From NCBI GenBank assembly GCA_910587905.1, contig CAJUOF010000256.1:1-26979 (forward strand): a stretch of 26,979 nt of DNA. The letters run 5' to 3'. Positions 15,927 to 22,891 of the stretch are shown here, piece by piece. Within the stretch, counting starts at the first letter, position 1, and the number at the start of each line of letters is the position of its first letter. The position numbers and the translations under genes are program-made. The DNA is from an uncultured Lachnospiraceae bacterium (GTDB lineage Bacteria; Bacillota_A; Clostridia; Lachnospirales; Lachnospiraceae). The notes under the pieces are model-generated. The model was not told the DNA's origin and did not search any database. It saw only the letters and a program-made list of their open reading frames with translations.

Positions 15927-16841
15927 ATGGCTCGTATTGTTCATGGAAATCATCCTTATGACGTGCCCAAGGACCAGCCAATGAGAATTGGGCATGAGCA
16001 GTTTGGATACTTTACCTATCCGGATATTGAATTCCTTGGCTCCAGCGACTTGAACTGTCTGTTTCTCAGCACGGACAAGCTGACCATGGGATATTATGAA
16101 TTTCAGCCCGGCGGGCAGTTTGACCCGCCGGATCACCATCCCGGCGACGAGTGCTATTATGTCCTGGAGGGGCAGCTCACGGAGACCAATTGTTTTTCCG
16201 GGCAGGCATGTACCTTAAATTCGGGCGACGCGATCCTGATTCCCAACGGGGCGGCCCATGGCGGCCACAATTTCAGCAATCATAAAATGAAAGCCGTTTT
16301 TGCGCTGGCCCCCAATATGGTGAAGCCAGGTACGCAGACCTTTCCCACCGACCTGGCAGGAAAGGCGAGGGTGCTAAAGGGGGAACAGGAGAAGGATTTT
16401 ATACATTATGATCCGGTGGAGGAGAAGCACTATATTGGGACCATTGACCGGCTTGGAAGCTGGCCCTGTCCGGATGAAGCCTTGAGGGAAATGCCGAAGT
16501 ACCTGAGGGTAAGCCGCCCGTCAGAGAGATTGGATATCATAGTCGGAGAGCGGAATCCTTACTTGATGCGTTTTGCCTTCAGCACCAGGGATATCAACTT
16601 TGGAGAATTGATTATGCCGGTCGGCGGCCATGGCTGTCGGATTTCAGAGCCGGAAAAGCATCGAGGGCAGGCGGCTTTTTATGTAAAGAGTGGGGCGCTC
16701 TGTTTTATCATCACAGAAACCCGTGAGACATTTAAAATCTATCCCGGAGAGGTGATGTATATTCCGGAGGATTGTGAGTATCAGATGATGAATTATGAGG
16801 CGGAAGCTGCGACCGCAATATTTGCGATCTCGGGGCTGTAA
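15927..16841 (+). CDS. Bicupin domain protein
   Basis: 304 residues with two cupin domains. Domain 1 (about 55-135) keeps the metal motifs: DHHPGDECYYVLEG (two His, Glu, then Gly after six residues) and GDAILIPNGAAHGGHN, which fits G-x5-P-x-G-x2-H-x3-N exactly. Domain 2 (about 215-304) has lost them: EKHRGQAAFYVKSG has no Glu, and YIPEDCEYQMMN has Tyr where the His should be. Probably only domain 1 binds a metal. Cupins of this kind include sugar isomerases, dioxygenases and binding proteins, so the reaction cannot be named. No signal peptide. Located between the Fe-ADH and the flavoenzyme. Confidence 0.82.
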   Translation: MARIVHGNHPYDVPKDQPMRIGHEQFGYFTYPDIEFLGSSDLNCLFLSTDKLTMGYYEFQPGGQFDPPDHHPGDECYYVLEGQLTETNCFSGQACTLNSGDAILIPNGAAHGGHNFSNHKMKAVFALAPNMVKPGTQTFPTDLAGKARVLKGEQEKDFIHYDPVEEKHYIGTIDRLGSWPCPDEALREMPKYLRVSRPSERLDIIVGERNPYLMRFAFSTRDINFGELIMPVGGHGCRISEPEKHRGQAAFYVKSGALCFIITETRETFKIYPGEVMYIPEDCEYQMMNYEAEAATAIFAISGL

Positions 16842-16907
16842 AAGGATGAATGTGGCAGTGCGGCCGGACTGTTGTGAGTAGAATGAGAGTTTGTGGAGGG
16901 TGACATA

Positions 16908-18875
16908 GTGAGTGAGATACATTCAAATTTTAGATACCTATTTTCTCCATTTAAGATCGGAAAGGTGGAGATTAAGAACAGAATCGTGTTCCAGCCGCAT
17001 GTGCCATATTATGCAACCATGGATGGTTATCCGTCCGAGACGACAAAACGATATTATCTGGAACGCGCCAAAGGTGGCACTGGATTGATCGTCATTGAAA
17101 GTCTGATGGCACATCCCAATGGAATTTACGCGCCGGGCTGTATTTGTCTCTGGAACGAGGGAATTGTTGAGCGTTTTCAGGATTTGCCTGAGAGAGTTCA
17201 TGAATACGGTACTAAAATTTTTGGCCAATTGTCTCATCCGGGGGCAGATGTTTTATCAAAGCCCCATCAGTTGGCAAGTGCACCCTCCCAGATTCCAGAC
17301 TTCGGCGGTCGAATTGTCCCGAAGGAGCTGGACTTGGAGGAAATAAGAGAAATCGTGGTTGGATTTGGTGTCGGTGCCCAGCGTTTAAAAGAAGCCGGAT
17401 TTGATGGGGTGGAGTTGAAGTTCGCACATGACGGACTTCTGCGGGCGTTTTCACTGCCGGCACAGAATTGTCGGACAGATGAGTACGGAGGCAGCTACGA
17501 AAACAGATGCCGATTCTTTGCAGAAATTGTACAGGAGATTCGCAAAAGAGTCGGACCGGACTTCCCTGTTGGGGTGCGGCTTTGTCTGGATCAGTATACA
17601 GAGGGAGGGATTACACAGGCTTACGGGTTACAATTGGCAAAGACCTGTGAAGAACTGACCATTGATTATATCAACGGCGACTCCGGCGGATGTGCGGACG
17701 GCTCCATGCAGATCTTTCCGATGGGTTTTCCTTTGGGGGCGGGCGTATACCTGGCCTCTGCAGTAAAAAAAGCAGTTAATATTCCGGTGGTAGCCTTTGG
17801 GCGGATCAATGATCCGGTCATGATGGAGACCATTTTAGAAGAGGGGCATGCAGATTTTGTGGGCAGTGCAAGACAATTGATCTGTGACCCGGAAACTGCG
17901 AACAAGGCGAAAGAGGGAAGGCTGGATGAGATACGCCATTGTATTGCCTGCAACGACGGATGTATTTTTCAGTGTATGCAGGGAAAGCCGATTCATTGCA
18001 TCCAATATCCACCGACCGGAAGAGAGGAAAAGTTGGGTATTGGCAGTTTGCAGGCGGTCTCTGATCCAAAGGAGATCATGGTCATTGGCGGAGGCGTGGC
18101 GGGGATGAAATTTGCGGAAATTGCCGCCAAGCGGGGTCACAGGGTGGCAATCTATGAGAGAAATCAGGTCTTGGGCGGGCAGATCAATGACGCGGAAAAG
18201 CTGCCCTATCGAGACGAAATCGGGGAGGTTTCCCGTTATCTGCGTCTGCAGCTACAAAAATTGGCGGTGCCATGTCACTTGGGGGTGGAAGTCGAAGCGA
18301 AGACGGTGTTGGAGAGAAATCCTGATGTTGTCGTTGTGGCGACAGGCTCGACTCCCTATATTCCAAAGATGAAAGGGCAGCAGGATACAAGGATAACAAT
18401 CTTGAACGCCAGGCAGGCGCTTTGGCATCCGGAGAAGATCGGTAAGCATGTGGTGGTTTTGGATCGGGACGGACATGTGAAGGGAGCGGGGATTTGTGAG
18501 TTTGCGCTGACAATCGGCTCCAAGGTTGAATACTTTACTCCCTACGAAAAAATAGGAGCAGAGATGGATGCAATTACCATTCAGGCGTTCAATCGGCGTA
18601 TTTTTGATTACGAAGATTTTACCTATCAGACCTATCACGATATTGAGGAATTAAGATCTCACGATGTGGTGATGAGACAGACCTACAGCGGCCGGCTGAC
18701 AACGGTAGAACATGTGGATACGTTGATTGTCGTAAATCATCCCTTATCGAATCGTTCTCTGTATAAGGAGCTGAAAAAGCTTCGGGGAGCAGTATACGCG
18801 GTCGGTGACTGTAACGCTCCGCGGATGCTGGAGCAGGTTATTTACGAGAGTGAAATTCTGGCCAGAGAGCTGTGA
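16908..18875 (+). CDS. Old-yellow-enzyme family Fe-S flavoprotein (trimethylamine dehydrogenase-like)
   Basis: 655 residues from GTG 16908, eight bases after GGAGG. Residues about 10-335 form an FMN-binding TIM barrel (FKIGKVEIKNRIVFQPHVPY, RTDEYGGSYENR). Cys345, 348, 352 and 364 (CIACNDGC ... HC) form the C-x2-C-x3-C-x11-C [4Fe-4S] site. A FAD/NAD(P)-type Rossmann fold starts at VIGGGVAGMKF (392). The layout matches trimethylamine dehydrogenase, 2,4-dienoyl-CoA reductase, BaiCD and daidzein reductase. The C-terminal VYAVGDCNAPRMLEQVIYES resembles the TMADH branch, whose electron partner is ETF, and etfBA follows here. Val32 replaces the FMN-linking Cys of TMADH, so FMN should be non-covalent. 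The substrate is unknown: an unsaturated bond or an amine are both possible. Confidence 0.9.
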   Translation: MSEIHSNFRYLFSPFKIGKVEIKNRIVFQPHVPYYATMDGYPSETTKRYYLERAKGGTGLIVIESLMAHPNGIYAPGCICLWNEGIVERFQDLPERVHEYGTKIFGQLSHPGADVLSKPHQLASAPSQIPDFGGRIVPKELDLEEIREIVVGFGVGAQRLKEAGFDGVELKFAHDGLLRAFSLPAQNCRTDEYGGSYENRCRFFAEIVQEIRKRVGPDFPVGVRLCLDQYTEGGITQAYGLQLAKTCEELTIDYINGDSGGCADGSMQIFPMGFPLGAGVYLASAVKKAVNIPVVAFGRINDPVMMETILEEGHADFVGSARQLICDPETANKAKEGRLDEIRHCIACNDGCIFQCMQGKPIHCIQYPPTGREEKLGIGSLQAVSDPKEIMVIGGGVAGMKFAEIAAKRGHRVAIYERNQVLGGQINDAEKLPYRDEIGEVSRYLRLQLQKLAVPCHLGVEVEAKTVLERNPDVVVVATGSTPYIPKMKGQQDTRITILNARQALWHPEKIGKHVVVLDRDGHVKGAGICEFALTIGSKVEYFTPYEKIGAEMDAITIQAFNRRIFDYEDFTYQTYHDIEELRSHDVVMRQTYSGRLTTVEHVDTLIVVNHPLSNRSLYKELKKLRGAVYAVGDCNAPRMLEQVIYESEILAREL

Positions 18876-18900
18876 CCGGAAGCGCTTGGGAGGAGTCATG

Positions 18901-19746
18901 ATGAATATTGTTGTTTGTGCAAAGCAGGTTCCCAATACACAAAATGTACAAATAAACTCAGAGACAAAGAATATTGTTCGTGAAGGAATTCCGAGTATTT
19001 TGAATCCATATGATGCCAATGCCATTGAGGAGAGCCTTAAAATTCGTGATTTAACAGGCGGCCACGTAACTGCAATTTCTATGGGACCGTTGCAGGCGGC
19101 GGATGTACTGCAGGAAGCCTTGGATATGGGGGCGGATCGTGCCATTTTGCTGTGTGACCGTCTGTTTGCGGGGGCAGATACTCTGGCGACAGGGTATACG
19201 CTTTCTGTGATCATAAAAAGGTTAAATGCCGATCTTGTTTTATGTGGGTCAGAAGCCATTGACGGCAGTACCGGGCAGGTGGGACCAATCATAGCGGAAA
19301 ATCTGGGGTGGCCTCAGATGACATGTGTCAGGAAAATAAAAATAGGCAGGAATACGATTGCAGGGATCAGAGAACAAAAGGATGGCATGGAGCAGCTTGA
19401 GGGAAAGTTACCTATGGTAATCTGCGTGCAGAAGGGAATCAATCAGCCCAGGGCCGGCATGCCCAGTGGGAAGAGACCGGAAATTTTCAGCGCAGATGAT
19501 GTCGGATTTGACAAATCTCTCCTGGGCGTTGTGGGTTCGCCCACCAGGGTGGTGCAGATCTCGATGTCGGGAAAGGGAGTCTCCGGCTTTGTATTTATTG
19601 ACGGCTCGATGCCTGTGGAAAAGCGAGTCAGAACAATGATGCGGGGAGGAATCACTCCCAGGAAAATCAACTTTGTCAGGGGAGATACGGAAAAATTGAC
19701 ATCGGTGATTTTAAAGGATGAAGAAGTGAAGAAATATATAGATTGA
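18901..19746 (+). CDS. etfB: Electron transfer flavoprotein beta subunit
   Basis: 281 residues from ATG 18901. ATG 18898 is only two bases from AGGAG, so the second ATG is preferred. It opens MNIVVCAKQVPNTQNVQINS, with the EtfB motif NPYDANAIEESLKIRD and the nucleotide-binding stretch SEAIDGSTGQVGPIIAENLG followed by WPQ. It partners the alpha subunit at 19764 to form a soluble FAD-containing heterodimer that shuttles electrons between dehydrogenases and other carriers. The upstream flavoenzyme stop is 25 bases away, so flavoenzyme and Etf are very likely co-expressed and functional partners. Whether it is of the electron-bifurcating type cannot be fixed from this subunit by eye. Confidence 0.94.
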   Translation: MNIVVCAKQVPNTQNVQINSETKNIVREGIPSILNPYDANAIEESLKIRDLTGGHVTAISMGPLQAADVLQEALDMGADRAILLCDRLFAGADTLATGYTLSVIIKRLNADLVLCGSEAIDGSTGQVGPIIAENLGWPQMTCVRKIKIGRNTIAGIREQKDGMEQLEGKLPMVICVQKGINQPRAGMPSGKRPEIFSADDVGFDKSLLGVVGSPTRVVQISMSGKGVSGFVFIDGSMPVEKRVRTMMRGGITPRKINFVRGDTEKLTSVILKDEEVKKYID

Positions 19747-19763
19747 CGGAGAGCATGTAGAGT

Positions 19764-20876
19764 ATGGTACATATTGATCATGAGAAATGTGTGAGGTGCG
19801 GAAGCTGTGCAAATGCCTGTCCGGTGGGGGCCATTTCCATGGAACAGGTTCAGACTCCAAGAGGGATGGATGTCAGTAGTTATTCCGGTGTATGGGTTAT
19901 CATGGAAAATGATGAAAATTCAGAGCTGCCCAAAAGGGTTTCCTATGAATTGCTGAGCAAGGCTAGGACCTTGGCAGATCAGATGGGGGAGGATGTGTGG
20001 GCGGTTGATCTCTGCGTTGGCGCCGACGGCCAGGTTTTCGATATGCTGGAACATATCGGTGTCGATCATTTACTGCTTCTGGAACATAGAGCCTTCAAGC
20101 AATACAGCACAGAGCTTTTTGCAGATAAGATAACGGAATTGATAGAAAAGTATCGTCCATCCATTGTTTTATTTCCGGGGACAGAAAATGGGAGAGATTT
20201 AGCGCCGCGGATTTCTGCGAGGCTTAAGGTTGGTCTGACGGCAGATTGTACCGGACTTGAAGTCAATGCGGCCAAGGAATTGGTTCAGATCAGACCCGCC
20301 TACGGCGGAAATATTATTGCATCGATTGTCACGCCGAATCATCGCCCGCAAATGGCATCTGTGCGGCCAAATGTTTTTCGCATTGTCAAATGCGGGGAGA
20401 AGAAAACCTTGGATATACTGCGTCCGGAAATAGAGGTTGATACGACGTCCTTAAAAATCAGGCGGGTCGGATTTACAGCAAAAAAGACCGTCTATAAAGA
20501 TATAGAAGAGGCTTCGTTTGTGCTGATCGGCGGATATGGCGTCGGAAAAGAGGGGGTTAAACTCATGCGCGAGCTTGCAGAAAAGCTCGGAGCAGCAGTT
20601 GGCGTGACCAGAAAAGTAGTGGATGAGGGCTGGGCGCCTATTGAGCTCCAGATTGGGCAGACCGGTAAGACGATTGCACCGGACATCTGTATCTGTTTTG
20701 GCGTTTCTGGTTCTCTACAGCACACGATTGGCATAAAACAGGCGAAAAGAATTATTGCAGTAAATCATGATCCGACTGCTCAGATTTTTTCCATGAGTGA
20801 TGTGGCGATTTTAGGCGACTGTCGACAAATTTTAGGGCATTTAATGAAGAGAACGGGGGCTGTCGGTATGTTCTAG
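19764..20876 (+). CDS. etfA: Electron transfer flavoprotein alpha subunit with N-terminal ferredoxin domain
   Basis: 370 residues, longer than a plain EtfA because of an N-terminal [4Fe-4S] domain: Cys9, 12, 15 and 19 in KCVRCGSCANACPVGAISME. The EtfA core follows. The C-terminal FAD domain has APIELQIGQTGKTIAPDICI, FGVSGSLQHTIG and AVNHDPTAQIFSMSD, all typical. The fused cluster is common in anaerobic Clostridia and gives a direct route to ferredoxin-like carriers or to the partner's Fe-S centre. It starts 17 bases after etfB. It is the last island gene; its TAG stop overlaps the stop of the convergent lacI by four bases (CTAG, 20873-20876), and no terminator is visible between them. Confidence 0.95.
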   Translation: MVHIDHEKCVRCGSCANACPVGAISMEQVQTPRGMDVSSYSGVWVIMENDENSELPKRVSYELLSKARTLADQMGEDVWAVDLCVGADGQVFDMLEHIGVDHLLLLEHRAFKQYSTELFADKITELIEKYRPSIVLFPGTENGRDLAPRISARLKVGLTADCTGLEVNAAKELVQIRPAYGGNIIASIVTPNHRPQMASVRPNVFRIVKCGEKKTLDILRPEIEVDTTSLKIRRVGFTAKKTVYKDIEEASFVLIGGYGVGKEGVKLMRELAEKLGAAVGVTRKVVDEGWAPIELQIGQTGKTIAPDICICFGVSGSLQHTIGIKQAKRIIAVNHDPTAQIFSMSDVAILGDCRQILGHLMKRTGAVGMF

Positions 20877-21895
20877 TTGATTTTCCGGACACTGTCCCGG
20901 ACAATAAGTTCACTGGAAATTTGAACTTTCATATAGTATTTGTGGGGATTATGAATGCGTGCGACCAACATTTTTATTGTCTCCGCCCCGATATCTGTCC
21001 GATTTACGCGGACAGTTGTCAGACGGGGATAGCAGACTTCACAGGCTGTGACATCGTCGAAACCGATTATGGAGATATCTTGAGGGATCTGAAATCCGGA
21101 TTCGTATAATGCACGCATGGCCCCAATAGCGATATAATCCAAATCGCTGACAAAGCAGGTGGGCATTTGAAAATCTGAGGGAAGATTCTGTAAATATTCT
21201 TTCATTTTAATATAGGCATCATCGATCGTACAGGGCAAGGAAATCATGGGATGGTTCTCATCCTCAAGAGCTAAACGGCGCAGAGAATTCATAAAACCAT
21301 CATAGCGGTCTTGAAAATTGTTAATATATGTGGAGCTATGTAAGTATCCGATGCTTCGATGTCCCATGTCGTAGGCATATTTTACCGCATTCATAAAAGC
21401 GATGCTGTTGTCAATGGTTATCGCATCGAATGGTTCAAACTCAAAGGCATTGTCCAACAAAATAACAGGAACAGGGAGCTGCTTGTAATATTCCAAATCC
21501 TCAGTGAGCATCTCCGTAGCCAAAAGAATGATGCCGGAAGCATTTTTCGTATACAAACTGTTTGTAAATTGCTTTAGATCCATGGTTGGATTATAGTGGA
21601 ATAACTCCAGGGAATATCCTTTCTCTGTTGCAGTGGTTTGCAGGGATTCAATTAATTCCGAGAAAAAAGGTTTATCAATAATGATTTTGCCATGTTTTTT
21701 GTGGATAACCAAAAGCAGAGTGTCATTTACGGAGGTTGCTGCTTTGGCGGGTAAAGTAGGAGGTGTCCCCAGTAATTCCAAAACCCTGGCGCGGGTTGCT
21801 TCGGAGACGCCGGGTTTATTGTTGATGGCAAGTGAGACGGATGCAGGTGATATTCCAAGTATTTCTGCAATTTCTTTATTTTTTATTTTTGACAT
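20873..21895 (-). CDS. LacI-family transcriptional regulator (island right flank)
   Basis: 340 residues from ATG 21895, where GAGGG stands a few bases upstream. A longer in-frame start at 21985 would lie upstream of the promoter and is rejected. Helix-turn-helix at the N-terminus (KNKEIAEILGISPASVSLAI, then NNKPGVSEATR), then a short linker without the canonical hinge motif, then a sugar-binding-protein-like sensor domain with LLLVIHKKHGKIIIDKPFFS and SIIGFDDVTACEVCYPRLTT. It is clearly paralogous to the regulator at 4804-5874. The gene is convergent with etfA. It probably senses a related ligand and controls the island, itself, or both (inference). Confidence 0.93.
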   Translation of the reverse strand: MSKIKNKEIAEILGISPASVSLAINNKPGVSEATRARVLELLGTPPTLPAKAATSVNDTLLLVIHKKHGKIIIDKPFFSELIESLQTTATEKGYSLELFHYNPTMDLKQFTNSLYTKNASGIILLATEMLTEDLEYYKQLPVPVILLDNAFEFEPFDAITIDNSIAFMNAVKYAYDMGHRSIGYLHSSTYINNFQDRYDGFMNSLRRLALEDENHPMISLPCTIDDAYIKMKEYLQNLPSDFQMPTCFVSDLDYIAIGAMRALYESGFQIPQDISIIGFDDVTACEVCYPRLTTVRVNRTDIGAETIKMLVARIHNPHKYYMKVQISSELIVRDSVRKIN

Positions 21896-21934
21896 AGTGC
21901 CCTCACTGGAAAATTTTGCTTGACAGTTTGTTTT

Positions 21935-21963
21935 ATTATATATAAAAATTTGGCGAATGTCAA
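21935..21963 (-). promoter_or_regulatory. Promoter of right-flank lacI
   Basis: On the minus strand TTGACA (21958-21963) and TATAAT (21935-21940) are both perfect consensus boxes with a 17-base spacer. The imperfect palindrome TTTGGCGAATGTCAAA overlaps the -35 side and could be an autoregulatory operator. Such a strong promoter would normally need repression. Confidence 0.75.
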
Positions 21964-22097
21964 AATGGTTTCCCGTCTGCTTCACAATCTTCTTTTTATT
22001 GATCTCTGTTCTTCCAGTTGGATTGCTGCCTCCATTTCTATCTCACATTTCTCAGAGTATTTTAAGGAGCGCAACCTTATGGCCGTACTTTATCACG

Positions 22098-22331
22098 GCG
22101 GAAAGGGTTGACGAAATGCCGTTGGAGGAGTTTCATGCCGCTTACAAAGCGGGATGCCCGGAACTGGATTATGACGCAGTATCGAGGATCCCGGTGGGTT
22201 CTGACGCGAAGAAACAAGCATGCAGCTTCACCGGAAAAATTTTTCAAGTCATAGAAGAAGGAGACAGTTCTCAAGAACCAGTATACCTGCTCCGTTCCGC
22301 AGATAACGGCGTATTTGATCGATGCGAATGA
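22098..22331 (+). pseudogene. Possible truncated protein remnant, unidentified
   Basis: A plus-strand frame open from 21957 to 22331 contains a protein-like stretch (EEFHAAYKAGCPELDYDAVS ... CSFTGKIFQVIEEG) that loosely resembles small secreted OB-fold-like domains with a 'YDxxxRxP ... FTGKVxQVxEDG' pattern. The frame ends abruptly, and a +1 shift would continue it for a few residues (LIDANETYRMVR). There is no RBS, and the hydrophobic start at 21957 overlaps the lacI promoter. Probably a decayed fragment or chance. Otherwise the gap 21964-22434 holds nothing I can assign. Confidence 0.25.
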
Positions 22332-22434
22332 AACATATAGGATGGTCAGATGATCGCCGGCAGGAACCGCACATGGATGTTTGCCGGCGGTCACAAGATC
22401 GCGCAGGTTTAACATTAATCGAATTTTTTCGGAC

Positions 22435-22463
22435 TTGACAAATCCGGCAGGGTGGAATACAAT
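22435..22463 (+). promoter_or_regulatory. Promoter of T-box/trpXYZ-type operon
   Basis: TTGACA (22435-22440) and TACAAT (22458-22463) are separated by exactly 17 bases. The transcript would start near 22470, giving a leader of about 420 bases before the binding-protein gene. Confidence 0.85.
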
Positions 22464-22487
22464 AAAACGGAACTAAATAATTCAAAC

Positions 22488-22796
22488 CTGTGACGAAGAG
22501 AAGTATCCGATACATGAACGTGCAGAGAGCCTCGGTTGGTGCGAGCGGGGCCGGGAGTGATCGGTGAATGGACTTCGGAGGGCGGACTGAAAGGCGGCAG
22601 AGCGTGTAGGGATGGTCAGGTACAAAGAGTGTCAGATCCCGCGGTGCAGCCAAGTAGGGGCCGACGGGCATCCCACCCGTTATCCATCGGGACGCGTATA
22701 GATGGTACGTGAGAGCGAGTGGACGTATGACGTCAATTTGGGTGGTATCGCAGGAGCAGAAGCTTTTGTCCCATGTGTGTGGGCAAGGGCTTTTTT
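22488..22796 (+). ncRNA. T-box leader, tryptophan specifier
   Basis: Stem I elements are in order: a GA-rich kink region (GTGACGAAGAGAAG, about 22490-22503), the AGAGAG bulge (22524-22529), the GGTTGGTGCGAG apical loop, and the specifier context GAA-TGG-A with TGG (Trp) at 22569-22571. The T-box core GGGTGGTATCGCAGGAG (22740-22756) is the antiterminator that reads the uncharged tRNA 3' end. It is followed by an intrinsic terminator and then the TrpX-like gene. Uncharged tRNA-Trp should stabilise the antiterminator and switch on the transporter. The TGG reading agrees independently with the transporter family downstream. Confidence 0.92.
22761..22796 (+). terminator. T-box regulated terminator
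   Basis: AGCTTTTGTCCC (22761-22772) pairs with GGGCAAGGGCT (22781-22791), with two G-U pairs and one bulged T, and is followed by a run of six T (22791-22796). Its 5' side competes with the antiterminator fold of the T-box. A further perfect 9-bp hairpin (22810-22818/22828-22836) follows without a T-run. Confidence 0.82.
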
Positions 22797-22891
22797 CGTA
22801 TTTTTACATCCTTTTCGTTTTGGCGAGACGAAAAGGCCATCTGCCGCCCGAACGAAAATAATTGTTTATAGTAATGTAGGAGGACACCATT

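Noticed and set aside
16908..18875. Bile-acid inducible (bai) operon, based on the BaiCD-like flavoenzyme
   Set aside because: None of the other bai functions (CoA ligase, CoA transferase, BaiE dehydratase, BaiG transporter) are nearby. The importer and sugar enzymes point elsewhere.
16908..18875. True trimethylamine dehydrogenase
   Set aside because: The cysteine that links FMN is Val32 here, and the context is a sugar-type island.
18805..18900. Extended N-terminus for EtfB from 18805
   Set aside because: It overlaps the flavoenzyme gene in another frame. The family start MNIVVCAKQVP and AGGAG both place the start at 18901.
4427..22440. Integrative element with duplicated tRNA-Val attachment site
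   Set aside because: No integrase gene and no second copy of the tRNA 3' end near the right boundary; only a 7-base GGAGACA match near 22260.
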